This document shows, in pieces, positions 54,552-62,903 of a stretch of DNA of 64,000 nucleotides (position 1 is the stretch's first letter; every line of letters starts with the position of its first letter). Origin of the DNA: Foetidibacter luteolus (GTDB lineage: Bacteria > Bacteroidota > Bacteroidia > Chitinophagales > Chitinophagaceae); NCBI RefSeq assembly GCF_009650435.1, contig NZ_VVIP01000052.1:1-64000 (forward strand), read 5' to 3'. Below the pieces are notes generated by a model, which saw nothing but the letters and a program-made list of their open reading frames with translations, ran no database searches and was not told the origin of the DNA. The translations under genes and the position numbers were made by a program.

Positions 54552-56702
54552 ATGAAGTTTAAAAACATTCTTGCCGCCTCCTTAATTCCCTTTAATACCT
54601 TATTGCTGTTCTTTCTGTTGGTGGAAGGCAGGCTGGATGTACCGGCCTGGTTACAGGTGTTTGGCCGTATGCACCCGCTGGTGCTGCATTTTCCCATTGT
54701 GCTTATTTTGCTCTATGCGGCTATGTTGCTGGTAACACCGGCGCAATACAAAAAAGAGCATTGGTTTCAGTCCGGTATAGAATGGATGTTGCTGTTTGCC
54801 TCGGTAACATCGGCGGTTACGGCGCTAATGGGTCTGCTGCTCTCCCGGGAGCCTGGCTACGATGCTGATGCTATTGCCCTGCATAAGTATACAGGTATAC
54901 TAACTTCCCTGTTGTTGTTTATTATGTACAGCAGCCGTAAATGGCTGGCCACACGGGCCTCAATGGCAGGTGTGTTGGTGGTTGTAACAGCAGGTATAGT
55001 TATATGGGCCGGGCACCTGGGTGGTAATATAACCCATGGCGAAAATTTTGTACTGCTGCCGGTAACGCCCGATAACACAAAGCCGCCTGTTGCTTTGGAA
55101 GATGCTGTATTGTATGCAGACCTGGTAGAGCCTGTTTTCCAGGCTAAGTGTATGGGTTGCCACAACAACAGCAAAGCAAAGGGAGAACTGGTAATGGACA
55201 CCAAAGAACTGTTGCTGAAAGGCGGCAAAAATGGCAAGCTCTGGGATACCACCAAGCCAGACCTCGGCCTGCTGATGCACCGCATACACCTGCCGCTGGA
55301 AGAAAAGGAACACATGCCACCAAAAGGCAAGCCACAGTTAACGGAAGAAGAAACAGCCATCATTTACGCATGGATAAAGGGCGGCGCTGCTTTTGATAAA
55401 CGTGTAATAGAACTACCCGTTACCGATACCTTGAGGGTGCTTGCATCCAAGGTGTTAAAGCAATCCACCGAAGAGCAATACAGTTTTGCTTCGGCGGATG
55501 AAAAGCAAATTCAAAAACTTAGCAACAACAACAGGGTAATTACGCCGCTTTCGCTGGTTTCGCCGGCATTGGTGGTTAACTTTTACAACAAGCCGTTTTA
55601 CAATATCCAACAACTGGAAGACCTGAAGCCCCTGGCCGAACAGATAGTGGAGCTTAACCTGGATAATATGCCCGTAAAAGACGAAGACCTGAAAGTTATC
55701 GGCAGCTTTAAAAATCTCAGGAAACTCAACCTCAACTTTACCGGTATTACGGGCGCCACCCTTGGCGAATTGAAAAACCTGCAGTTCTTAAAAAGCCTTT
55801 CTTTATCAGGTACTGCTGTAAAGCCTTCGCATATCACTGTACTCACGGGCTTACCCAAACTAAGAACGGTATATTTATGGAATACACCCGTGTTGCCTGC
55901 CGATGCGGCGGAACTGGAAAAGCAAAACAAAAACATTGCTTATCAAACAGGCTTTAAGGGGGCAGATACCATGATACTTAAGCTAACGCCCCCCATCTTG
56001 CAAAACGAAGAACAGGTTATTACCACAAGCACCCCGCTTAAGTTAAAACATTACATCAACGGGGCCATCATACGTTATACGTTCGATGGCAGTGAGCCCG
56101 ACAGTATTTCCTCTCCCATTTACAAAAGCGGCGTTAGCATAGATTCTGAGCTTACTGTAAAAACTAAAGCGTTTAAACCCGGCTGGATAAGCAGCGATGT
56201 AGTGCAGCAACATTTTTTCAAAAGCGGCTTTAAGCCGGATAGTGCCGTACTGCTTACAGCAAGCGATTCCAGGTACAGCGCAACAGGCGCCAAAACACTT
56301 ATTGACCTTGAAAAGAGCGAGCTTAATTTTTCCGCCGGCAAGTGGCTGGGCTTTCAGCAAAATGCCATGGAGGCCAAACTGTTTTACAGTAAGCCGGTTA
56401 CCGCCCAAACGGTTACACTAAGCTTGCTGCAAAACATAGGCCCATCCATTATGCCGCCTTACAAAGTAACGGTAATGGGCAGTACCGACGATAAGAACTG
56501 GGCAACGCTTGCCACTGTATTACCAAAGCAGCCGGGTAAAGATGATACCAACGAAGAAAACCTGGCTATCGTGTGCCGCTTTAAGCCGGTACAGGTAAAG
56601 TATATAAAGTTGCTGGTACAACCTGTGGCCTCCCTGCCTGCCTGGCACCAGAACAAGGGTGCCAAGGGCTGGGTGTTTATAGACGAGGTATTTGTAAATT
56701 AA
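54552..56702 (+). CDS. Membrane cytochrome c with leucine-rich repeats and hexosaminidase-like C-terminal domains
   Basis: 716-aa multidomain protein. Residues 1-160 hold four to five membrane helices of DUF2231 type (FGRMHPLVLHFPIVLILLYAAM). A planctomycete-type cytochrome c follows with the haem motif C200-M-G-C203-H204 and a likely axial Met in EHMPPKGK near 253. Residues about 350-460 form leucine-rich repeats (LNLDNMPVKDEDLKVIGSFKNLRKLNLNFTGITG). Next come a CHB_HEX_C-like domain (IRYTFDGSEPDSISSPIYKSG) and a discoidin-like end. It is likely an inner-membrane, periplasm-facing redox protein. Its partner is the preceding beta-propeller. Confidence 0.88.
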   Translation: MKFKNILAASLIPFNTLLLFFLLVEGRLDVPAWLQVFGRMHPLVLHFPIVLILLYAAMLLVTPAQYKKEHWFQSGIEWMLLFASVTSAVTALMGLLLSREPGYDADAIALHKYTGILTSLLLFIMYSSRKWLATRASMAGVLVVVTAGIVIWAGHLGGNITHGENFVLLPVTPDNTKPPVALEDAVLYADLVEPVFQAKCMGCHNNSKAKGELVMDTKELLLKGGKNGKLWDTTKPDLGLLMHRIHLPLEEKEHMPPKGKPQLTEEETAIIYAWIKGGAAFDKRVIELPVTDTLRVLASKVLKQSTEEQYSFASADEKQIQKLSNNNRVITPLSLVSPALVVNFYNKPFYNIQQLEDLKPLAEQIVELNLDNMPVKDEDLKVIGSFKNLRKLNLNFTGITGATLGELKNLQFLKSLSLSGTAVKPSHITVLTGLPKLRTVYLWNTPVLPADAAELEKQNKNIAYQTGFKGADTMILKLTPPILQNEEQVITTSTPLKLKHYINGAIIRYTFDGSEPDSISSPIYKSGVSIDSELTVKTKAFKPGWISSDVVQQHFFKSGFKPDSAVLLTASDSRYSATGAKTLIDLEKSELNFSAGKWLGFQQNAMEAKLFYSKPVTAQTVTLSLLQNIGPSIMPPYKVTVMGSTDDKNWATLATVLPKQPGKDDTNEENLAIVCRFKPVQVKYIKLLVQPVASLPAWHQNKGAKGWVFIDEVFVN

Positions 56703-56734
56703 TGGCAGCCTGCGGCCGGCCATTAGAAGCATCT

Positions 56735-56830
56735 TTATGTACCCGGCAGCAGGAACAGGTATTAGGCTTCCGTTGCGTCGCACTCTTCTGCGCCTTGTCC
56801 GCTATGCGGCTTTTCCCACATGATAGCCTT
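56735..56830 (+). repeat. Dispersed repeat family B, copy before the ABC-F gene
   Basis: 'tatgtacccggcagcaggaa', 'cgttgcgtcgcactcttctg' and 'tatgcggctttt' recur from the copies at 13440-13780 and 53155. The gap up to 57147 also holds short 'gtacctc' words. TAATTTTG at 57084-57091 is a -7-like box 57 nt before the ABC-F start. Confidence 0.6.
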
Positions 56831-57147
56831 GTTTCTGCCGCCTCCGGCGCCAGAAATTTTGCCGGACAACCTGCCAATTGCCACTCTGCGGAATGAGAGT
56901 TTCACGTTATCCAAAAAGCCAGTACAAAGAAAGAACTGCGAAGTACCGGGATGATGTACATATTTCATAAAACAGCTCACATATTATAGGTAGTTCGTAC
57001 CTCAATTGTTCTTTGCACTTACACAGCAAAAAAACCGCAAACATTAAACACTCAACATAATGTGCTATCTGGGCTTCAATCCTTAATTTTGCGCCCTCAA
57101 ACCCTGCCCGGCAGGGAGTTTTGACAGCAATAAACAAAGGAGCAAGC

Positions 57148-58770
57148 ATGATCAGCGCCAGAAACATAACCCTCGCTTATGGCAAGCGGGTGTTGTTTGA
57201 TGAAGTAAACCTGAATTTTGTTAAAGGCAACTGTTACGGCGTAATTGGCGCTAACGGTGCCGGTAAATCTACCTTCCTTAAAATTTTAAGCGGCGAAATA
57301 GAACCCAATAAGGGAAACGTGGAAATTACGCCGGGTGAACGTATGGCCGTTTTAAAACAGAACCAGTTCGAGTTTGATGAAAATACTGTTTTGAATACCG
57401 TTCTTATAGGTCACAAACATTTATGGGACGTAATGCATGAGCGGGAAAAAATTTACGCCAAAGAAGATTTTACTGAAGAAGACGGCATGCGTGCCGCCGA
57501 ACTGGAGGGGGAATTTGGTGAGATGGGCGGTTATGAGGCAGAAAGCGATGCCGGTACCCTGCTTAGCAGCCTGGGTATTGATGACAGCCTGCACCAAAGC
57601 CTGATGAAAGATATACCCAGCAACATGAAAGTGCGTGTGCTGCTGGCACAGGCATTGTTTGGCAACCCGGATATACTGCTGCTGGATGAGCCCACCAACG
57701 GCCTGGATATTGAAACCATCGGCTGGCTGGAAAACTTCTTGGCCGATTACCAGAATATTGTACTGGTGGTTAGCCACGACCGTCACTTTCTGGATGCGGT
57801 TTGTACCCACGTTGCCGATGTTGATAAACGGAAAATAAAAATATACACCGGTAACTATACCTTCTGGTACGAAAGCTCTCAACTGGTAGCCCGCCAGTTA
57901 ACAGATAAGAACAAGAGAACGGAGGAAAAACGCCAGGCATTGCTTGATTTTATTGCCCGCTTCAGCGCCAACGCATCCAAATCCAAGCAGGCCACATCCC
58001 GTAAGAAGGCCCTGGAAAAATTAACTATCGAAGAAATAGAACCCAGCAACCGCCGTTATCCCGGCATTATCTTCCAGCCCCTGCGTGAAGTGGGCAACCA
58101 GATACTTAATGTTGAAAACCTTAGCAAAAAGGTAGATGGCAGGCCGTTATTCGATAAAGTAAGCTTCAGCATAAACAAGGGCGAAAAAATTGCCATCTTA
58201 AGCAAAGACCCGTTAGCTGTTACCAGCTTTTTTGAAATAATCAATGGTAATGCTGTGGCAGATGCCGGGAAGTTTGAATGGGGTACCACCATTACCAAAG
58301 CCTACCTGCCGGTAGAAAACAGCGAATTTTTTAAAGAGGGCCTAACCCTTATTGAATGGCTGCGCCAGTTTGTGCCTTCGCATGTAACAGATGCGGATGA
58401 GCCATTCCTGCGCGGGTTCCTGGGCAAAATGCTGTTTAGCGGCGATGATATTGTTAAGAAAACAAACGTGCTGAGTGGTGGCGAAAAAGTTCGCTGCATG
58501 ATTAGCCGCATGATGTTACAGAACCCTAACCTTATTGTTCTTGACCAGCCAACCAACCACCTTGACCTGGAGAGCATCCAGGCGTTCAACGATGGCTGCC
58601 AGGTGTTTCCGGGTATTGTGTTGCTTACATCGCATGACCATACTTTTATGCAAACAGTGGCCACCCGTATTATAGAGCTTACGCCTAAAGGCATTATAGA
58701 CCGCCTGATGACGTTTGATGAATACCTGGAAGATGCACGGGTAAAACAACTGAGACAGGAAATGTATTAA
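57148..58770 (+). CDS. ABC-F family ATPase with one degenerate ATP site
   Basis: 540-aa soluble protein with two ABC domains, most like the YbiT/YkpA branch of ABC-F translation factors. The ATG at 57148 follows AAAGGAGCAAGC. Domain 1 has Walker A (GANGAGKS, 34-41) and Walker B (LLLDEP, E181) intact, but its signature is S158-N-M instead of LSGG. Domain 2 keeps the signature (LSGGE, 442-446), but its Walker A is replaced by SKDPLAVTS (352-360) and the catalytic Glu of Walker B is Gln (DQP, Q467). Because each ATP site uses Walker motifs of one domain and the signature of the other, one site is complete and the other is lost on both faces. Likely acts on ribosomes; asymmetry is unusual. Confidence 0.93.
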   Translation: MISARNITLAYGKRVLFDEVNLNFVKGNCYGVIGANGAGKSTFLKILSGEIEPNKGNVEITPGERMAVLKQNQFEFDENTVLNTVLIGHKHLWDVMHEREKIYAKEDFTEEDGMRAAELEGEFGEMGGYEAESDAGTLLSSLGIDDSLHQSLMKDIPSNMKVRVLLAQALFGNPDILLLDEPTNGLDIETIGWLENFLADYQNIVLVVSHDRHFLDAVCTHVADVDKRKIKIYTGNYTFWYESSQLVARQLTDKNKRTEEKRQALLDFIARFSANASKSKQATSRKKALEKLTIEEIEPSNRRYPGIIFQPLREVGNQILNVENLSKKVDGRPLFDKVSFSINKGEKIAILSKDPLAVTSFFEIINGNAVADAGKFEWGTTITKAYLPVENSEFFKEGLTLIEWLRQFVPSHVTDADEPFLRGFLGKMLFSGDDIVKKTNVLSGGEKVRCMISRMMLQNPNLIVLDQPTNHLDLESIQAFNDGCQVFPGIVLLTSHDHTFMQTVATRIIELTPKGIIDRLMTFDEYLEDARVKQLRQEMY

Positions 58771-58820
58771 TATGCGCAATTGCCAGCTTTAAGCATGGCA
58801 TAGATGGATGAATATATATA

Positions 58821-58856
58821 AAGCGCCTGCTGTTACAAACGGCAGGCGCTTTTTTG
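58821..58856 (+). terminator. Terminator of the ABC-F gene
   Basis: AAGCGCCTGC / GCAGGCGCTT stem with an 11-nt loop, followed by TTTTTG, 50 nt past the stop codon. Confidence 0.88.
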
Positions 58857-58904
58857 TTTGCTTCTAAGATGCTGTCCGAATTCAGTTTTGAAGATTTTGC
58901 ATAA

Positions 58905-59000
58905 ACCTGGAGCCGCCATTATAACTGAAAGATGAAGTGCTTGCGACGCAATCCCGAAGTTTCGGGACCATGAAAAACCGCTGCTGGTATTTGAATGAAT
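58905..59000. repeat. Dispersed repeat family B, copy after ABC-F
   Basis: 'gcttgcgacgcaatcccgaa', 'gtttcgggaccatgaaaaa' and 'gctgctggtattt' mirror the copy at 21780-21880. The remaining 59001-59498 is AT-rich, with a tandem of short A/T runs and no ORF; it should contain the promoter of the following gene. Confidence 0.65.
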
Positions 59001-59498
59001 TGTCTTTAGAAAACTTATATCCGATTGAATAACGGTAAACCCGGATACTGTAAAAAGCAAAGGAGAAGCATAAAAATACTCCTCCTTCTAATTTATTAAC
59101 CCCCGTTAATATGATGGAAAGATAAGCTATTTATTATTACTGCGAAGTAATTGTAAACAGCACGTTTATATAAATGCTCCACGCCTATTAGTATTAAGCC
59201 CTTAAAACCTTATAGCCAGGCCGTTGGCACTGCAAACGGTATGGCTAAATGTAAACCTTTGCATTACATTTTTATGGGTAATTATCAACAAGTTAGTTAT
59301 TCCTGTTATATGCGGTAAAGCATGCCCAACCGGCTGTCTTTTATATGTACGTACGTTATTATTAAAGGATATTTTTAGTTTTTTTTAATCCATTTAAAAC
59401 TGCTTCGTTAAATTTTTACTGCCCTCTGGCGGTTAATAACAGTATTTATTATTTTGTTCGTTCCCCCCGTGCATTAGTTAACCTTTAATTCAATAACC

Positions 59499-61466
59499 AT
59501 GTATACCAGGAAAACGCTTGCAAGTATTGCATTTTTCTTGATTTGCTTTACAGCTAATGCCCAGCTTTGCAATCGGCCATTTAAAATTGTAGTGATGGGT
59601 TCATCTACCGTATTAGGTATAGGCGCTGAACCCAGGGATAGTGGCTGGGCCCGAAAGTTCAATTTTTATGTAAAAGCAATTAACCCGGGTGCTTCAGTCA
59701 CCATTCTTTCAAGGTACAGCACCTATATGGTGCAACCTACAGGCTATGTTCCACCTTTGGGCAGGCCTGCTCCGGAGCCTGATTACAACATCACCAAAGC
59801 TTTGTCATTACAACCGGATGCGATAATTATCAACTTCCCCTCAAATGATGAAGTGGAAAACTATACCCAGCAGGAACGCCAGGATAATATAAGGCGGCTT
59901 ACGGATGCAGCGGATAACGCTAATGTACCTGTTTGGGTGGCTACCCCGCAACCGCGTAACTATTTTACTGCGGAGAAAGTGGCTAACCAGTATACCATGA
60001 TTGCCTGGACCAATAATACCTATGGAACAAAAGCGGTGGATTTTTTCACTGGTTTGGGATCATCAAAGGATAGCATAGCTTACACCTACAATAGCGGGGA
60101 TGGCGTGCACATGAACAATGCCGGACATGATGTGCTTTTTCAAAGGATACTGGCAGAAGAAATTCTTGATTCTGTTTGTATCCGCAACGGCTCAACCCCG
60201 CCACCGGCAGGCCCGCCTGAGGCTCTTGTTGACTCCAGCCTTGTACCTGCCTACAATGATTCTTTAAACCTGGGCAATAGCGCTAAACAGTGGCAAAACC
60301 TTTACCTGGGCAACAGCCTTTATTTACAGGATAAGCCGGTATTATCTCTTGGGGGCCTTAATAGTTTCTTTACCGGTCCGGATGCAGGCAGCGCTGCCTC
60401 CACCGGTAGTGCCAATACGGCTGCGGGTTATGAAGCGCTTAATGTGCTTGGTACCGGTAACAACAATACTTCTGTGGGCTTTCGCTCTTTGTATAATAAT
60501 AACAGCGGCAGCAATAATACGGCAATTGGTTACAATGCCCTCTTAAGTAACAGGGGGGCCGCCAACAATACAGCCCTGGGTTACAATGCAGGTTCACTGT
60601 ATACGGGCAATTCTTACAATTTGTTCCTTGGGGCAAACACACAGGCTTCAGGAACAGGCATCAGTTATTCATCAGCTATTGGGTATGGCGCGGTAATTAA
60701 CGCCAGTAACAAAATGCAATTGGGCACTTCCGCCACTACGATTGCCACATCGGGTGGGGTAACCATTGTAAGCGACGGCAGGTTTAAAGACAACATTAAG
60801 GATAATGATGTGCCCGGGCTTGATTTTGTTAAGCAGTTGCACCCGGTTACTTATAATATGAACTATACCAGGCTGGAAAATTTTCTTCGCAGCAAAAACC
60901 CTGGTGAAGCAATGCAATTAACAACGGCTTATACTGCTGCGCTTGCAGAAAAAAGCAGGCAGCGGCAGGCAGGTTTTATAGCCCAGGAAATTGAGGAATT
61001 GTGTAAGAAAAAGGGCTACACTTTTAATGCTGTGTATGCGCCACAGAATGAGAATGATAATTATGCCATTGATTACAGCCGGCTGGTGGTGCCGCTGGTA
61101 AAAGCTGTGCAAGAGCTGTCGGCAGCAAATGAAAAGTTAAGTGAACGCATTACCCGTCTCGAAGCTGCATTGGAATCAGCTAATTATCATACAGCAATAG
61201 CCACAACCGCCACACTTGAGCAGAATATACCCAATCCTTTTAAAGAGGTTACAACCATCAGTTATCACCTGCCCCAAAAATATACTTCCGCTAAAATATT
61301 TGTGTACGATGCTGATGGAAAAACACGGCAGCAAATAAACGTAAATGGCTATGGCGCAGGCAACCTTAAGCTGGATGCTTCTTCTATGCCCGCAGGCGCT
61401 TACAGTTATGCACTTGTGGTTAATGGAAAACTGGCAGGCGCTAAAAAAATGCTGGTGATAAAGTAG
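59499..61466 (+). CDS. Secreted SGNH hydrolase fused to S74 tail-fibre chaperone and T9SS sorting tail
   Basis: 655 aa. After a signal peptide (cleavage near ANAQ) comes a GDSL/SGNH esterase domain (about 28-230): VVMGSSTVLG with the nucleophile serine at 35 or 36, and D201-G-V-H204 as the acid/base pair. Residues about 285-400 are head-type repeats (TAAGYEALNV, TSVGFRSLYN, TAIGYNALLS, TALGYNAGSL) like trimeric adhesins. Then an intramolecular chaperone domain of peptidase family S74 starts at SDGRFKDNI (S425), with coiled-coil at about 545-570. The last 80 residues (LEQNIPNPFKEVTTISYHLPQ...KKMLVIK) are a type A T9SS C-terminal domain. It is exported and surface-attached, probably trimeric. 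Confidence 0.9.
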   Translation: MYTRKTLASIAFFLICFTANAQLCNRPFKIVVMGSSTVLGIGAEPRDSGWARKFNFYVKAINPGASVTILSRYSTYMVQPTGYVPPLGRPAPEPDYNITKALSLQPDAIIINFPSNDEVENYTQQERQDNIRRLTDAADNANVPVWVATPQPRNYFTAEKVANQYTMIAWTNNTYGTKAVDFFTGLGSSKDSIAYTYNSGDGVHMNNAGHDVLFQRILAEEILDSVCIRNGSTPPPAGPPEALVDSSLVPAYNDSLNLGNSAKQWQNLYLGNSLYLQDKPVLSLGGLNSFFTGPDAGSAASTGSANTAAGYEALNVLGTGNNNTSVGFRSLYNNNSGSNNTAIGYNALLSNRGAANNTALGYNAGSLYTGNSYNLFLGANTQASGTGISYSSAIGYGAVINASNKMQLGTSATTIATSGGVTIVSDGRFKDNIKDNDVPGLDFVKQLHPVTYNMNYTRLENFLRSKNPGEAMQLTTAYTAALAEKSRQRQAGFIAQEIEELCKKKGYTFNAVYAPQNENDNYAIDYSRLVVPLVKAVQELSAANEKLSERITRLEAALESANYHTAIATTATLEQNIPNPFKEVTTISYHLPQKYTSAKIFVYDADGKTRQQINVNGYGAGNLKLDASSMPAGAYSYALVVNGKLAGAKKMLVIK

Positions 61467-61539
61467 GCAACTAAAGATGTTCTATGTAAAATACGAGATG
61501 TACGTACTTGCTTTAGAGGGCAAGCTGTGTAAGTGGCCG

Positions 61540-61640
61540 GACAAAACTGCTCATCCTCCGGCACAAGGTCCAGGCGTAATACCTCACCGGGGTATCCGCT
61601 GCAATCCCTCACCCTAAAGTGTAACACGCTGCTAATCAGT
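61540..61640 (-). repeat. Dispersed repeat family A, copy after the SGNH gene
   Basis: 'ctcatcctccggcacaaggt', 'aatacctcaccggggtatcc' and 'gctgcaatccctcaccctaa' match the copy at 3340-3460 on the same strand. Confidence 0.7.
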
Positions 61641-61644
61641 ATCA

Positions 61645-61750
61645 TTAAGTTAAGCAATAGACGTCAGGTTGAGCTTGTCGAAACCGTTTTATAGGCCTTA
61701 CTTTTTAGGCATACGCCTTCGACAGGGTCAGGCTGACATCCTTAACTAAA
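61645..61750. repeat. MITE-like repeat family D, copy 2
   Basis: Begins 'ttaagttaagcaatag', carries 'gtcaggttgagcttgtcgaa' and 'ccttcgacagggtcaggctg', and ends 'cttaactaaa'. It is the inverted counterpart of 37091-37192. Confidence 0.75.
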
Positions 61751-61801
61751 TTACATTGGCGTTAAGCCTGCGGTGAACTGTGCTTAAGGATAGTGAGTTT
61801 T

Positions 61802-62189
61802 TTACAGGCCCTTATTTTTCTCTTTGTAGTCGAGATACTCTTCAATAAGGCAATCGGTGTTTAAAATGGCATAGATAACAAGTAGTAATAGGCTTAAAAG
61901 CTGTACGGGAGGTGTGCTTACCGGGCCAATACTTATGGAATTTGTCCTGATGATTGCTGTAACAGCAATGATATTAAATGTTGCCAGCAAAAGATATACG
62001 CCCAATAAAATTCTTGCCGCTTTTAAGCGCTTAAACAAAAAGAAACTCACAACTGTAAAAAGCGCAAGACCAATATAATGTCGCCAGGTTGGGGAATAAA
62101 AACCAGCTATGAAATTGTACCAGCAATAGGCTAATACAGCGGAAATGATAATGTATGGTATGAGAAGCCTTAAGTTGTTTTTTTGTCAT
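61802..62189 (-). pseudogene. Small membrane protein gene with a frameshift in an A7 run near its start
   Basis: The frame 61802-62050 alone encodes 82 aa from a GTG, but the same frame is open far upstream with membrane-like sequence (LLIPYIIISAVLAYCWYNFI..., then a second span) up to a stop close to the expected start. A good ATG at 62189, 16 nt after the archaemetzincin stop, reads MTKKQ... into a run of seven A residues (62178-62184 as T on the plus strand). Removing one A would join ATG-ACA to the long frame and give 128 aa with about four membrane spans. This is either a recent frameshift, a slippage-switched gene or a sequencing error. Confidence 0.6.
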
Positions 62190-62205
62190 TTGAAGATCAA
62201 CTTTA

Positions 62206-62832
62206 CTATTTCAGGTTCCAGCCCCGGTTACTCAAAAATAGCTTACAGGAAGCACAAAAGGCTGTTTCTTCGTCCAGGGGGTTGCCGCCTTCCGCATCCC
62301 GCATAAAGCAGGTTTTTACAGAACAATGGGGCAGCCCCTGCGTATGCCCCAATTCATGCACGGCCAGCTTATACAACTGGCTGTGCATCTTAGGTTTGGA
62401 AACCCGGAAAGCAGATACCACACAGGCATGCCCCGGCAGGTAACCCAGGCCCATTATGCCCCAGTCTGCTTTGCCGTTTTTGGTGGTACTTATGTCTTTG
62501 GTGGTAAGGCCAATCAATACCGTATCTGCATTGCCAAATGCACTAAGCCATCGTATCAGCGAATCTGCCCTGTACCTGTGGCGTGGCGCATAATAGGCAC
62601 TGGCCGGAAGGGCTACAGGCTTGCGGAGGATGGCGCCGGGGCAAACAAGCTGAAGTTGCCGGTAAACCGCTTGTGCCTGGCCTGGTGAAAAATCAGTGAA
62701 AGGTTGTATAACCACAACCCGCTTTTTATGTACGGTTACATGCCGGCAGGCAGGTACTAAAAGCAGGAAGAACAAGCCGTATAAAGCATGGCTAAGGCGT
62801 AAGTTGCCAGGTTTGGTTGAAACTATTTTCAT
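62206..62832 (-). CDS. Archaemetzincin-type zinc metallopeptidase, predicted lipoprotein
   Basis: 208 aa. The zinc site and its family-specific cysteines are complete: H159-E-L-G-H163-T-Q-G-L-P-H169-C170, then C175-F-M177 (Met-turn), and C193-A-S-C196. Archaemetzincins bind one catalytic and one structural zinc through these residues. The N-terminus (HALYGLFFLLLVPAC) carries a lipobox with Cys 29, so the enzyme is predicted to be membrane-anchored outside the cytoplasm. It is divergent from the methyltransferase lipoprotein gene and is followed after 16 nt by the small membrane protein. Confidence 0.93.
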   Translation of the reverse strand: MKIVSTKPGNLRLSHALYGLFFLLLVPACRHVTVHKKRVVVIQPFTDFSPGQAQAVYRQLQLVCPGAILRKPVALPASAYYAPRHRYRADSLIRWLSAFGNADTVLIGLTTKDISTTKNGKADWGIMGLGYLPGHACVVSAFRVSKPKMHSQLYKLAVHELGHTQGLPHCSVKTCFMRDAEGGNPLDEETAFCASCKLFLSNRGWNLK

Positions 62833-62903
62833 AACGGATAATTGCTAAGGCTGTAACAAGCCTTATTAAAACTAAAAAAGCTGACATTTGTTGTTCACCA
62901 TCT

